A stretch of DNA of 64,000 nucleotides from Chitinophaga niabensis (lineage in GTDB: Bacteria > Bacteroidota > Bacteroidia > Chitinophagales > Chitinophagaceae), in contig NZ_CP154260.1 in assembly GCF_039545795.1 (NCBI RefSeq), positions 5,461,001 through 5,525,000 of the forward strand, given 5' to 3'. The notes under the pieces were generated by a model that saw nothing but the letters and a program-made list of their open reading frames with translations, ran no database searches and had not been told where the DNA came from. Of the stretch, positions 28,591 to 37,098 are shown piece after piece (position 1 is the first letter of the stretch; each line of letters starts with the position of its first letter). The translations under genes were made by a program, and so were the position numbers.

Positions 28591-28598
28591 CAAATTTA
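28591..28598 (-). promoter_or_regulatory. Candidate uvrA -7 element, short leader
   Basis: On the minus strand this is TAAATTTG, matching TAnnTTTG, and it ends 8 nt before the uvrA ATG. Transcription would begin at or next to the start codon. No TTG at 19 bp was found. Confidence 0.35.
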
Positions 28599-28680
28599 AG
28601 GATTCGGAAGCTGAAACGGACACCCAAATCCGGAAGGGGCCGTCTTACGTACATCTTTAATACCAATTTTTTCTGGCGGG

Positions 28681-28710
28681 TTGTTTTATTGAACTATTCC
28701 TTTATATTTG
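28681..28710 (+). promoter_or_regulatory. Bacteroidota sigma-A type promoter for the ECF sigma gene
   Basis: TTG at 28681-28683, exactly 19 bp, then TATATTTG at 28703-28710 fits the TTG-N19-TAnnTTTG consensus fully. The start would be about 28717, leaving a leader of about 130 nt before the ATG at 28847. Confidence 0.7.
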
Positions 28711-28846
28711 CAATAACCGGTATACTTATACCTAACCGCCCGGCCAGCATTCATAACTAAAAACAGCACATTATCGCATAAACTCTACTCTATCAAACAA
28801 CCTACTGGCTTAAAAGTCCGTATTATTTACTAACCGCTATTGGTAG

Positions 28847-29434
28847 ATGTTTATGCAAGTAATGTACAAATTGAATGACGAACAACTGATCACACTGTTT
28901 AAGAAAGGGCATTCTACAGCCCTGGAAGAACTGGTATACCGTCATAAAGACAAACTTTACACCTCCATCGTATTGCTCGTTAAAGATGCATTTTTAGCTG
29001 AGGATATCTTCCAGGATACCTTCATAAAAATTATCGACACTATTCGCGGCGATCGTTATACGGAGAAAGGTAAATTCTTACCATGGGCCATGCGCATCGC
29101 GCATAACCTGTGTGTGGACCACTTCAGAAAAATCAAACGAACACCGCTGATAAAAACCAGTGACGACAAGGACATTTTTAATGTACTTGGATTTAGTGAG
29201 CCCAGTGCGGAAGAAGTGATGATGACCCGTCAAAGCCATGACAGCGTTCGGCGTATGCTGGACCTGTTACCGGAAGAGCAAAGGGAAGTGATCATCCTTC
29301 GCCACTATGCGGAACTGAGTTTTAAAGAGATTGCTGACCTCACGCAAGTGAGCATCAATACTGCATTGGGCCGTATGCGTTATGGCCTGATCAATCTCCG
29401 GAAGATGATGACGGAGAAGCAGATTTGTTTGTAA
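28847..29434 (+). CDS. ECF-type RNA polymerase sigma factor
   Basis: This 195-residue protein has sigma region 2 (ALEELVYRHKDKLYTSIVLLVKDAFLAEDIFQDTFIKI, about 25-65) and region 4 helix-turn-helix (LPEEQREVIILRHYAELSFKEIADLTQVSINTALGRM, about 140-180). Alternative starts at 28853 and 28862 are equally possible, since all lie before the domain. No anti-sigma gene follows; the next gene is convergent. ECF sigma factors of this kind are often stress- or growth-related in Bacteroidota; the target genes are not visible here. Confidence 0.9.
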   Translation: MFMQVMYKLNDEQLITLFKKGHSTALEELVYRHKDKLYTSIVLLVKDAFLAEDIFQDTFIKIIDTIRGDRYTEKGKFLPWAMRIAHNLCVDHFRKIKRTPLIKTSDDKDIFNVLGFSEPSAEEVMMTRQSHDSVRRMLDLLPEEQREVIILRHYAELSFKEIADLTQVSINTALGRMRYGLINLRKMMTEKQICL

Positions 29435-29452
29435 CCTTTTTTTGCTTGCCAT

Positions 29453-29493
29453 GAACGGGCGGTGGGATGTAATGTCTACCGCTCGTTTTTTTT
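29453..29493. terminator. Terminator between ECF sigma and EamA transporter
   Basis: ACGGGCGGT and ACCGCTCGT pair with one wobble around a 14-nt loop, followed by eight T on the plus strand. The right arm overlaps the end of the convergent transporter gene. Confidence 0.65.
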
Positions 29494-30378
29494 GCTGATC
29501 ATCAGCACTCCTGCCAATACCAATGCCGTACCTGCCAATTGCAGCCAGGTAACCGGTTCATCCAGAAAAATATAAGCGAGCAAAATTGTAGATACCGGTC
29601 CGATGCTGGTAATGATAGCAGTATTCCCGGAACCGATCCTGCGGATACCTTCACTCATCATGAAGGTGGGTAATACGGTGGAAACGATTGCCATCTGGAA
29701 ACAAAGCCAGTAAGTATGGCTGGAAAAATGCCGCACTTCTGTGCCATGTGTTACCAGATATTGGGCAAAAATGCCCAGCGTTGCAAAAATCAGGGCATAC
29801 GCCGTGAACTTCATGGATCCTACCTTGGGAATGATCTGCCCCCCGCCTACAATATAAAAAGCATAGGTAACAGCACAACCCAGGATCAGCAGACTCCCAA
29901 TGATCACATCATTCCCTGCTTGTAATTGTATGTCTGCAACAAAGGCCACCATCATCCCCAGATAAGCCAATAGCAGCGCCATCCATTGTGTGCGGCTAAC
30001 TTTCTGCCTGAATGCTGTTGCCCCGATGAGCAAGGCAAAAGTGGGATAAAGGAAAAGGATCAGTCTTTCCAGGCCGGCTGAAATGTAGGCCAGCCCCATG
30101 AAATCCAATAAACTGCTGATGTAATAACCCAGGAATCCCAGCAAGGCAATAAAGCCCCACTGGCGTGGCGTGAGTTTTACATTTCCCTCCCGGCGGGACA
30201 GTACCCATGCCGTGATAATGTAAAAAGGGATGGAGAATAACATCCTGAGCGCCAGCATGGAGATGGCGTCTATGGCTTCCGTACGGTAAACAAGCTTCAC
30301 GTATATGGCCTTGGCGGAAAACAGGAAAGCTCCTGCAATGGCCAGGGTGAAGCCTATAATGTAGTTGGACTTTTTCAA
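29476..30378 (-). CDS. EamA/DMT-family membrane transporter
   Basis: The protein has ten predicted hydrophobic segments in two EamA repeats, with LLLAYLGMMVAF and ILLAYIFLDEPVTWLQLAGTALVLAGV being typical. The only in-frame ATG, at 30426, lies inside the thiolase gene. I prefer the TTG at 30378, which gives MKKSNYIIGFTLAIAG and sits one base after the thiolase stop (TAAATTG), for a 300-residue protein. DMT transporters export or import metabolites such as amino acids; the substrate is unknown. It is co-transcribed with the thiolase. Confidence 0.85.
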   Translation of the reverse strand: MKKSNYIIGFTLAIAGAFLFSAKAIYVKLVYRTEAIDAISMLALRMLFSIPFYIITAWVLSRREGNVKLTPRQWGFIALLGFLGYYISSLLDFMGLAYISAGLERLILFLYPTFALLIGATAFRQKVSRTQWMALLLAYLGMMVAFVADIQLQAGNDVIIGSLLILGCAVTYAFYIVGGGQIIPKVGSMKFTAYALIFATLGIFAQYLVTHGTEVRHFSSHTYWLCFQMAIVSTVLPTFMMSEGIRRIGSGNTAIITSIGPVSTILLAYIFLDEPVTWLQLAGTALVLAGVLMISKKNER

Positions 30379-30379
30379 T

Positions 30380-31579
30380 TTACATTTTTTCAAAAACGAT
30401 CGCGGCTCCCTGGCCAACACCCACACACATGGTGGCCAATCCGTATTTCACTCCGGAACGGCGTTTCATTTCATGCATGAGCGTAGTAGTGATGCGCGCT
30501 CCGCTACAACCCAGCGGATGGCCAATGGCAATGGATCCGCCATTGAAGTTGATCTTCTGAGGGTCCAGACCAAGGTCACGGATACAGGCTAATGACTGGG
30601 AAGCAAAGGCTTCGTTTAATTCAATGATATCCAGGTCGCTGGCTTTTAACCCAGCACGCTGGAGGGCTTTTTGGGAAGAAGGCACAGGGCCGATACCCAT
30701 AAAAGCAGGGTCTACTCCGGCAACGGCCATGGATTTGATCATGGCAATAGGTTGCAGATTGAACCGTTTGAGGGCACTTTCCGAAACAATCATTACGGCA
30801 GAAGCACCATCGTTAATGCCGGCAGAGTTACCGGCCGTAACGGTTCCGTCTTTCATAAAAGCAGGGCGCAGGGCGGCCAGTTTTTCCAGATATGTTTCAC
30901 GTGGAGGCTCATCTTTGGAGAAGATCACCTTGTCTTCTTTGTTGGGCGTGATCTCCACGGGGATGATCTCATCGTTCCAGCGGCCCGCCAGGTGGGCTTC
31001 TTTGTATTTCCGCTGGCTTTCAAAGGCAAACAGGTCCTGGTCTTCCCGGCTGATCTTCCATTCCCGGGCTACATTTTCTGCCGTTTCGCCCATGGAAAAG
31101 GGATAATAGAGGTCCGCCAGTTTCTTATTGGTAAAGCGCCAGCCGATGGTGGAATCATACATTTCCGTTTTGCGGCTAAAGGCAGCATCCGGTTTAGGCA
31201 TCACCAAAGGTGCGCGGGTCATGCTTTCCACTCCTCCGGCCAGGTAAACCTCGCCCTCACCGCACATTATAGCACGGGAAGCATCCATAATGGCCTGCAG
31301 GCCTGAGGCACAGAGCCTGTTTACGGTGTTTCCAGCCACAGATATGGGTAAGCCGGACAACAATACAGCCATACGGGCCACATCACGGTTATCCTCTCCG
31401 GCCTGGTTGGCGGCTCCGGCAATTACGTCTTCTACGGAAGAAGGGTCCACAGAAGGGTTCCGGGTCATGAGGGAACGGAGCATCAGGGCCAGCATATCGT
31501 CAGGACGGATAGTGCTCAATGCGCCACCATAGCGGGCTATGGGAGTTCTTACGGCATCTACTATATAAGCTGCTTGCAT
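30380..31579 (-). CDS. Acetyl-CoA C-acyltransferase (thiolase)
   Basis: This 399-residue protein has the thiolase signature. The nucleophile Cys lies in NRLCASGLQAIM (about residue 89), the second motif is NEAFASQSLA, and the active-site His is in NFNGGSIAIGHPLGCSGAR (about 355). The C-terminal Cys is in GLATMCVGVGQGAA (about 385). Length is normal. It cleaves or condenses acyl-CoA in beta-oxidation or related pathways. Whether it is degradative (FadA-like) or another subtype cannot be read here, and no other fatty-acid gene is adjacent. An inverted repeat lies in its promoter region. Confidence 0.95.
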   Translation of the reverse strand: MQAAYIVDAVRTPIARYGGALSTIRPDDMLALMLRSLMTRNPSVDPSSVEDVIAGAANQAGEDNRDVARMAVLLSGLPISVAGNTVNRLCASGLQAIMDASRAIMCGEGEVYLAGGVESMTRAPLVMPKPDAAFSRKTEMYDSTIGWRFTNKKLADLYYPFSMGETAENVAREWKISREDQDLFAFESQRKYKEAHLAGRWNDEIIPVEITPNKEDKVIFSKDEPPRETYLEKLAALRPAFMKDGTVTAGNSAGINDGASAVMIVSESALKRFNLQPIAMIKSMAVAGVDPAFMGIGPVPSSQKALQRAGLKASDLDIIELNEAFASQSLACIRDLGLDPQKINFNGGSIAIGHPLGCSGARITTTLMHEMKRRSGVKYGLATMCVGVGQGAAIVFEKM

Positions 31580-31596
31580 GTAATGGTTAGTGTTAA

Positions 31597-31617
31597 AGTT
31601 GCGAATTTATCGCAACT
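31597..31617. promoter_or_regulatory. Perfect inverted repeat in the thiolase/rlmN intergenic region
   Basis: AGTTGCGA-ATTTA-TCGCAACT is an 8-bp perfect palindrome with a 5-bp centre, lying 18 nt before the thiolase start. Its size and place fit a repressor operator, for example of a TetR-type protein, but no such gene is nearby. Confidence 0.4.
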
Positions 31618-31665
31618 AATCGGGATTACCTTCAACCCAGCAATCCCAAATCCGAAATATGGACG

Positions 31666-31673
31666 TACCTTTG
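31666..31673 (+). promoter_or_regulatory. Candidate rlmN -7 element, possibly leaderless
   Basis: TACCTTTG fits TAnnTTTG and ends 4 nt before the first ATG, with a second ATG directly after the first. Transcription would start at about the second ATG. No -33 TTG at the expected place. Confidence 0.35.
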
Positions 31674-31677
31674 CGGG

Positions 31678-32718
31678 ATGATGAGGAAGCAGAACATTAG
31701 GCATTTGAGCCTGCCACAGATACAAGAGGTATTTGCGAACATGGGCGAAAAGCCCTTTCGGGCCAAACAAGTGTACGAATGGCTGTGGCTTAAACAGGCC
31801 CGGGACTTTGAATCAATGTCCAACCTGAGCAAGCCGCTGCGCGCCTCTCTGGAAGAAAACTTCACTTTCCCGGCCATCAAGGTGGATGCCACCCAGCATA
31901 GCTCGGACGGTACCATCAAAAGCAGGTTCAAACTGCATGATGGCCATTTTGTGGAAGGAGTGCTGATCCCTACCTCTACCCGGCAGACTGCCTGTGTATC
32001 TTCCCAGGTGGGTTGCAGTCTTAGCTGTAAATTCTGCGCCACAGGGTTTATGGACCGCAAAAGGAACCTGGATTTTGATGAAATATTCGACCAGGTGGCC
32101 CTGATCAACAAACAAGCCATTGAAACTTCCGGTAAAAAGCTGACCAATATCGTGTTCATGGGCATGGGCGAGCCTTTGCTGAATTACAAAAATGTGCTCC
32201 ATTCCATTGAAAGGATCACTTCTCCGGAAGGCCTGGCTATGAGCCCTAAACGGATCACGGTTTCCACGGCAGGTGTGGCCAAAATGATCCATCAGTTAGG
32301 GGAAGATAAAGTGCGTTTTAACCTGGCATTATCGCTCCACGCAGCGAATGATCAGAAACGTACGCAGATCATGCCGATCAATGAAACCAATAACCTGAAG
32401 GTGTTGGTAGAGGAGTTGAACTACTTCTATAAAGCCACAGGGAACGAGATCTCCTTTGAATACATCCTTTTCAAGGATTTCAATGATACCGTGAAAGATG
32501 CAGAAGAACTGATCAAGATCTACCGCCAGGTGCCGGTGGACCTGATCAACATTATTGAATACAATCCGATCGATGGAGCCAGGTTCCAGAAACCTTCAGA
32601 GGAAGCTACGGAAGCGTTTATGGAGTATCTCGGCAAACATAAAGTGAACGCTCGTTTGCGCAGGAGCCGCGGGAAAGATATTGATGCGGCATGCGGACAA
32701 CTGGCTAATAAAGCATAG
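31678..32718 (+). CDS. rlmN: 23S rRNA (A2503-C2) / tRNA (A37-C2) methyltransferase
   Basis: This 346-residue radical-SAM protein has the CxxxCxxC motif as SCKFCATGF (Cys about 114, 118 and 121), flanked by GVLIP and SSQVGCSLSC. SAM-binding and substrate motifs follow (NIVFMGMGEPLLNY, ISTAG-like VSTAGVAKM). The catalytic Cys near the end lies in RLRRSRGKDIDAACGQL. RlmN methylates C2 of A2503 in 23S rRNA and A37 in several tRNAs. An additional upstream ATG is immediately adjacent; the start choice makes no difference to the domain. Confidence 0.96.
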   Translation: MMRKQNIRHLSLPQIQEVFANMGEKPFRAKQVYEWLWLKQARDFESMSNLSKPLRASLEENFTFPAIKVDATQHSSDGTIKSRFKLHDGHFVEGVLIPTSTRQTACVSSQVGCSLSCKFCATGFMDRKRNLDFDEIFDQVALINKQAIETSGKKLTNIVFMGMGEPLLNYKNVLHSIERITSPEGLAMSPKRITVSTAGVAKMIHQLGEDKVRFNLALSLHAANDQKRTQIMPINETNNLKVLVEELNYFYKATGNEISFEYILFKDFNDTVKDAEELIKIYRQVPVDLINIIEYNPIDGARFQKPSEEATEAFMEYLGKHKVNARLRRSRGKDIDAACGQLANKA

Positions 32719-32760
32719 AAACATTTTACTGCAGGAATGCAGCAACTATAATTATACAGC

Positions 32761-34410
32761 ATGAAAAAAAGCAGACCCGCTAAAAAAGGGTTCACACCTT
32801 TCAAAGAAAATTCACGCAGCAAACCTACAGACAGGCCATCTTCAGATCGCCGCCCAAAGCGCGATGGAGAGGAGAAAGGTTCCTTTAAAAGCTACCGTGA
32901 GAACGACAGGAGCGAAAAGCCGAAGAGAAGTTTTGGAGATGGTGATCAGGGACGTTTCCGTAAAGACAGTGACGCTCCGAAGAGAACAGGCGGAACTGAC
33001 AGGTTTGACAACGACAGACCCAAAGGACGTTTCAGCAAAGATGATGATAAACCGAAAAGGAGTTTCGGAGATAAACCACGTTTCAGCAAAGACGATGACA
33101 GACCGAAAAGAAGTTTCGGTGACGATAAACCTAAAGGGCGTTTCAGCAAAGATGATGACAGGCCGAAGAGAAGCTTTGGTGACGATAAACCAAAAGGACG
33201 TTTCAGCAAAGATGATGACAGGCCGAAGAGAAGTTTTGGTGATGATAAACCAAAAGGGCGTTTCAGCAAAGATGACGACAGGCCAAAGAGAAGTTTTGGT
33301 GATGATAAACCAAAAGGACGTTTCAGCAAAGATGACGACAGGCCGAAGAGAAGTTTTGGTGACGATAAACCAAAAGGACGTTTCAGCAAGGATGACGACA
33401 GACCGAAAAGGAGCTTTGGTGACGATAAACCAAAAGGACGTTTCAGCAAAGATGATGACAGGCCGAAAAGGAGCTTTGGCGATAATGAAGACCGACCGAA
33501 AAGAAGTTTCGACAAAGACGAAGACAGGCCCAAAAGAAGCTTTTCCAAAGAAGACGGTGAATCCCGTCCGAAAAGGAATTCAGGCGATGGAGAAAGCAGT
33601 CCTAAAAGAGCTCCCCGCACAGCTGCTCCTGAAAAAGAAAAAAGCACCCGCAAACGTGTTGCCTTAGAAAATAATACGGCAGATGAAGAAGGCGGCAATG
33701 AAATGCCCCTGAACAAATACATCTCCCACTGCGGTATCTGCAGCCGTCGCAAAGCCGTTGATTTTATCAAAGAAGGCCTCGTAACCGTAAACGGCCAGAA
33801 GATAGAAGAACCTGCATTCAAGGTAACCGCCAAAGATGTGGTAACCCTGAAGGACAAACGCATCTTCATTCAAAAGAACCTCGTGTACGTGTTGCTGAAC
33901 AAACCGAAAGGTTACATCACCACTACAGATGATCCGGAAGGCCGTCAGACTGTTATGGAACTGGTAACAGATGCTGCAGAAGAAAGATTGTTCCCCGTAG
34001 GCCGCCTGGACCGTAATACTTCTGGTCTTTTATTACTGACGAATGATGGTGAACTGGCACAAAAACTGGCGCATCCCAAACACAACATCAAAAAGATCTA
34101 CCACGTAGAACTGGATAAGCCACTGACCCGGGCAGACTTTGATCAGATCATTGCAGGCGTTACGCTGGAAGATGGGCTGGCGCTTGTTGATGCCCTCGCA
34201 TTTGTGGACACCAAGGATAAAAAGCAGATCGGCATTGAGATCCACAGCGGTAAAAACCGTATCGTGCGCCGTATCTTTGAACACCTGGGCTACCAGGTGG
34301 AAAAGCTGGACAGAGTAATGTATGCCGGTTTGACCAAGAAGAATGTGAACCGTGGCAAATGGCGCTTCCTGTCTGAAAAAGAAGTGATCTTACTCAAACA
34401 CTTTAAATAA
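32761..34410 (+). CDS. RluB/RsuA-family pseudouridine synthase with a long charged repeat extension
   Basis: This 549-residue protein has a usual C-terminal pseudouridine synthase: an S4 domain at about residues 315-375 (LNKYISHCGICSRRKAVDFI) and the catalytic domain with Asp417 in GRLDRNTSGLLLL. That part (about 240 residues) fits RluB, which modifies U2605 of 23S rRNA. The first 310 residues are a low-complexity Lys/Arg/Asp/Ser/Gly extension with a 20-residue repeat (GRFSKDDDRPKRSFG). Such RNA-binding-like extensions are common in Bacteroidota members. Its role is unknown. Confidence 0.92.
   Translation: MKKSRPAKKGFTPFKENSRSKPTDRPSSDRRPKRDGEEKGSFKSYRENDRSEKPKRSFGDGDQGRFRKDSDAPKRTGGTDRFDNDRPKGRFSKDDDKPKRSFGDKPRFSKDDDRPKRSFGDDKPKGRFSKDDDRPKRSFGDDKPKGRFSKDDDRPKRSFGDDKPKGRFSKDDDRPKRSFGDDKPKGRFSKDDDRPKRSFGDDKPKGRFSKDDDRPKRSFGDDKPKGRFSKDDDRPKRSFGDNEDRPKRSFDKDEDRPKRSFSKEDGESRPKRNSGDGESSPKRAPRTAAPEKEKSTRKRVALENNTADEEGGNEMPLNKYISHCGICSRRKAVDFIKEGLVTVNGQKIEEPAFKVTAKDVVTLKDKRIFIQKNLVYVLLNKPKGYITTTDDPEGRQTVMELVTDAAEERLFPVGRLDRNTSGLLLLTNDGELAQKLAHPKHNIKKIYHVELDKPLTRADFDQIIAGVTLEDGLALVDALAFVDTKDKKQIGIEIHSGKNRIVRRIFEHLGYQVEKLDRVMYAGLTKKNVNRGKWRFLSEKEVILLKHFK
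33121..33480 (+). repeat. Six tandem 60-bp repeats inside the RluB-like gene
   Basis: Six units of exactly 60 bp each encode DDKPKGRFSKDDDRPKRSFG. Units differ by only a few bases, mostly at third positions. An incomplete earlier unit lies just upstream. The pattern points to repeat expansion within the reading frame. Confidence 0.95.
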
Positions 34411-34418
34411 AAAATATT

Positions 34419-34444
34419 GAACGGGGAGCATGCGTTCCCCGTTC
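34419..34444 (+). terminator. Hairpin between the two pseudouridine synthase genes
   Basis: GAACGGGGA / TCCCCGTTC with an 8-nt loop lies right after the RluB-like stop and 14 nt before the next ATG. The T-tract is weak (TGATCTTTCTC), so it may be an attenuator or processing site. Confidence 0.5.
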
Positions 34445-34458
34445 ATGATCTTTCTCTC

Positions 34459-35181
34459 ATGCGCATAGATTCCCTGGTTATATTCGAGAATGAGGATATT
34501 GTAGCGATCAATAAACCCTCCGGCCTGTTAAGTATTCCGGACAGGCATGATAATGAGCTCGAAGCCGTTTCTACCCTTCTCAAAAAACATTACGGCCAGA
34601 TATTTACCGTGCACCGGCTGGACAGGGATACCAGCGGGCTGATCCTTTTTGCCAAACATGAAGCCGCTCATAAATACCTCTCTAAACTTTTTGAATCAAG
34701 GGATGTGGAGAAGTATTACCTGGGGCTGGTGAATGGGGAGCTGCCAGAACCTAAAGGCAGTGTGAATGCACCTATCATGGATCACCCTGTACAAAAGGGA
34801 AAGATGGTGACCAATGCCAAAGGCAGACCTTCCTTAACAGATTATGAAGTACAGGAAGCATTCGGATTGTTCAGCCTGGTGAAGATGCGCATCCATACCG
34901 GCCGTACCCATCAGATCAGGGTACACATGAAGCACCTTGGGCATCCTATTGTTGTTGATGAACTGTATGGCATTAAAAAACCGGTACTGCTCTCAGACAT
35001 TAAGAAGAAGTTCAAACTGGGCAAAAATACAGAAGAAGAAAGACCATTGCTGAGCCGGCTTGCTTTACATGCCTTTCAGTTGAAATTCACGGATGAGAAA
35101 GGGGAGTTAATAGCCCTGGAAGCCCCATTACCAAAAGATATGCACGCAGTTTTACAACAATTGCGGAAACATAAGAAATAA
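34459..35181 (+). CDS. RluA-family pseudouridine synthase
   Basis: The protein has 240 residues from the ATG at 34459. The frame stays open back to a TTG at 34417, but that part coincides with a hairpin. The catalytic Asp lies in VHRLDRDTSGLILFAKH (about residue 60). Other motifs are MRIHTGRTHQIRVHMKHLGHPIVVDELYG and LALHAFQL. It lacks an S4 domain, as in RluA-like tRNA/rRNA enzymes. The rRNA or tRNA target is unknown. It follows the RluB-like gene in the same orientation. Confidence 0.93.
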   Translation: MRIDSLVIFENEDIVAINKPSGLLSIPDRHDNELEAVSTLLKKHYGQIFTVHRLDRDTSGLILFAKHEAAHKYLSKLFESRDVEKYYLGLVNGELPEPKGSVNAPIMDHPVQKGKMVTNAKGRPSLTDYEVQEAFGLFSLVKMRIHTGRTHQIRVHMKHLGHPIVVDELYGIKKPVLLSDIKKKFKLGKNTEEERPLLSRLALHAFQLKFTDEKGELIALEAPLPKDMHAVLQQLRKHKK

Positions 35182-35189
35182 TACCCCCG

Positions 35190-35209
35190 GCGCTGCAGAC
35201 CTGCAGCGC
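35190..35209 (+). terminator. Hairpin after RluA-family gene
   Basis: GCGCTGCAG / CTGCAGCGC, with a 2-base loop, 9 nt after the stop. There is no clear T-run (ACTATTATCC follows), so termination is uncertain. Confidence 0.4.
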
Positions 35210-35347
35210 ACTATTATCCTCAAAAGCAACCGCCCCGGTTGATTTTACGTAAATATTACCGGTGTTAAACTATTGAAAACGAAGGCGGTCTAACAATACT
35301 ATAGCCGGTTCATCGTTTCTTTTAAGGCACTCGTCCAGACTTCATGA

Positions 35348-35355
35348 TAATTTTG
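35348..35355 (+). promoter_or_regulatory. Candidate -7 element for the S41 peptidase
   Basis: TAATTTTG fits TAnnTTTG and would start transcription about 36 nt before the ATG. The surrounding ATAATTTTGATTGAT also occurs at 9623-9637 upstream of the AraC-type gene. No TTG at 19 bp. Confidence 0.35.
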
Positions 35356-35397
35356 ATTGATTTAACGTAACTTTTCAAAGTAAACCGTTTAAAATAT

Positions 35398-36960
35398 ATG
35401 AGAAAGCTCCGGATTGCCGCCCTCTGTGTGATGGTAGCGGCTGCTTCATCAGCCTGTAAAAAGGATTCTAAGAAAGATACCCCTACTCCCAATCCACCTA
35501 CGGGTACACGTCTTCAATTGAGTCTTGATTCTTTATATTTATACGCAAAGGAAACGTATCTCTGGTATGACGCACTGCCGGATTACAATACCTTCAATCC
35601 CCGCGGTTTTGCCGGTACAGATGATCAGAGCAGCCTGGAAGCAGAGTTGTACCAGATCTCCCAGTATAAGGTCAATCCTAAGACCTCAAAGCCTTACGAG
35701 TACACAGGCAGCAATCGTCCAAAATACTCTTTTATTGAAAAAGGTAATGCGGCGCAGGGCATCAAAGGAACTGTAGACCTGGATGGCCAGGGGAACGATT
35801 TTGGATTAGGGCTGGTAATTGTTACAGACGCCAGTACCAGTCTTAGGTATGTATATGTACGTTATGTGGAAAAAGGTTCTTCTGCAGCAACAGCCGGTAT
35901 AACAAGAGGATGCAGGATCATTACCATGAATGGTGCCCCTGTAAGCACAAATGCTTCTACACTCAACAGTACCCTGGATGCAGGAGGCAATATGAGCCTC
36001 ACGCTACAAAGGGCAGCCCCGGCAGTTGGCACTTTCACTGCCAACCTTACCAAAGGCACTTATACGAACGATCCTGTTATCTATAAAGTATTACCAGCCA
36101 ATGGCACTAACATTACCGGCTATTTAAACCTGGCGCGCTTTTCCCAGTTATCGAACGTACAACCCGGACTGGATAAAGCATTCCAGGATTTTTCAGCAGC
36201 GGGCGTAAACAACCTGGTGATAGACCTCCGGTATAACGGAGGTGGTTATGTGGCTACTTTTGAATACCTGGCTAACCTGATCGCACCTGCCAGTCTTACC
36301 GGTCAGGTGATGTATAAAGAAACATTCAACACCCTGCTGCAAACCAATAAAGCCCCCATACTGGCTTCCATTCCTTTACTGGGTGCTGATGGCAAACAAA
36401 GAACAGGCAGCGGCGGCAGATTGCTCACGTATGCAGACGTGGATTATTCCACTGCCGGCAATACTTACAAGTTCAGCAAAAAAGGAAACCTTGGCACCAT
36501 CAAGAACGTAGTATTCATTGTAAGTGGCAATACAGCCTCTGCCAGTGAATTAACGATCAATAGCCTGAAAGCCTATCCAAATCAGATGACGGTGAAAATA
36601 GTGGGATCCGCCACTACTTATGGTAAACCCGTTGGCTTCTTTGGTATTGGCATTGATAAGTTCACTGTATATATGAGCCAGTTCACCAGTGTGAATGCAA
36701 AAGACGAGGGCGAATACTATGCAGGTTTCCCTGTGGACATCTCTTCTACAGATGATGTGCTGCGTGACTTTGGAGATGTAGAAGAAAACGGGTTATTCAA
36801 AGCGCTGGCCTTTATCAATACCGGTGCGGGTGGCCGCACAACAGACGACCGCTTGATGACCATCAATGGAAGAGTAACAAATGCCAGTTCATTGACTATA
36901 CAAAATGTGGGTGATGGCGGGTTTAACGGGATGGTGGAAGAACGCATCAATCTGAAATAA
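35398..36960 (+). CDS. S41-family C-terminal-processing peptidase, lipoprotein
   Basis: This 520-residue protein has a lipobox signal (VAAASSACKKD, Cys20). A PDZ-like domain is centred on GLGLVIVTD ... YVEKGSSAATAGITRGCRI (about 140-210). The S41 catalytic domain (about 225-440) has LVIDLRYNGGGYV and the catalytic Ser region SGNTASASELTIN. The catalytic Lys is expected about 25 residues later. This group of lipidated S41 peptidases is common in Bacteroidota. It probably trims or degrades proteins in the envelope; the substrate is unknown. Its nearest downstream gene is on the other strand. Confidence 0.9.
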   Translation: MRKLRIAALCVMVAAASSACKKDSKKDTPTPNPPTGTRLQLSLDSLYLYAKETYLWYDALPDYNTFNPRGFAGTDDQSSLEAELYQISQYKVNPKTSKPYEYTGSNRPKYSFIEKGNAAQGIKGTVDLDGQGNDFGLGLVIVTDASTSLRYVYVRYVEKGSSAATAGITRGCRIITMNGAPVSTNASTLNSTLDAGGNMSLTLQRAAPAVGTFTANLTKGTYTNDPVIYKVLPANGTNITGYLNLARFSQLSNVQPGLDKAFQDFSAAGVNNLVIDLRYNGGGYVATFEYLANLIAPASLTGQVMYKETFNTLLQTNKAPILASIPLLGADGKQRTGSGGRLLTYADVDYSTAGNTYKFSKKGNLGTIKNVVFIVSGNTASASELTINSLKAYPNQMTVKIVGSATTYGKPVGFFGIGIDKFTVYMSQFTSVNAKDEGEYYAGFPVDISSTDDVLRDFGDVEENGLFKALAFINTGAGGRTTDDRLMTINGRVTNASSLTIQNVGDGGFNGMVEERINLK

Positions 36961-36983
36961 GATCCTTACATCTAACCTATATG

Positions 36984-37020
36984 CAATGCTGCAGGCCCTT
37001 GGGTTTGCGGCATTTTTTTT
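36984..37020 (+). terminator. Terminator after the S41 peptidase
   Basis: ATGCTGCAGGCCC and GGGTTTGCGGCAT pair imperfectly and are followed by nine T. Confidence 0.65.
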
Positions 37021-37040
37021 TACACGTTGGTATAAAAAAT

Positions 37041-37063
37041 AAAAACGGGGAAAAATCCCCGTT
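37041..37063 (-). terminator. Terminator of the peroxiredoxin transcript
   Basis: AAACGGGG / CCCCGTTT hairpin. On the minus strand the tail is TTTTTATTTTTTATA, so it ends the peroxiredoxin unit. Confidence 0.75.
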
Positions 37064-37098
37064 TCGTAAAATCAAAAACCAACCATTAAAAAAAACGA

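Noticed and set aside
30671..31306. A 211-codon open frame antisense to the thiolase
   Set aside because: The thiolase frame is full length with all active-site motifs; the antisense product has no recognisable fold.
32946..33869. A 307-codon open frame antisense to the RluB-like gene
   Set aside because: It is a by-product of the 60-bp repeats on the other strand; its product is a repetitive Leu/Ser string without domain or start signal.
34417..34458. TTG start of the RluA-type gene at 34417
   Set aside because: The interval is a hairpin; the ATG at 34459 gives the family start.
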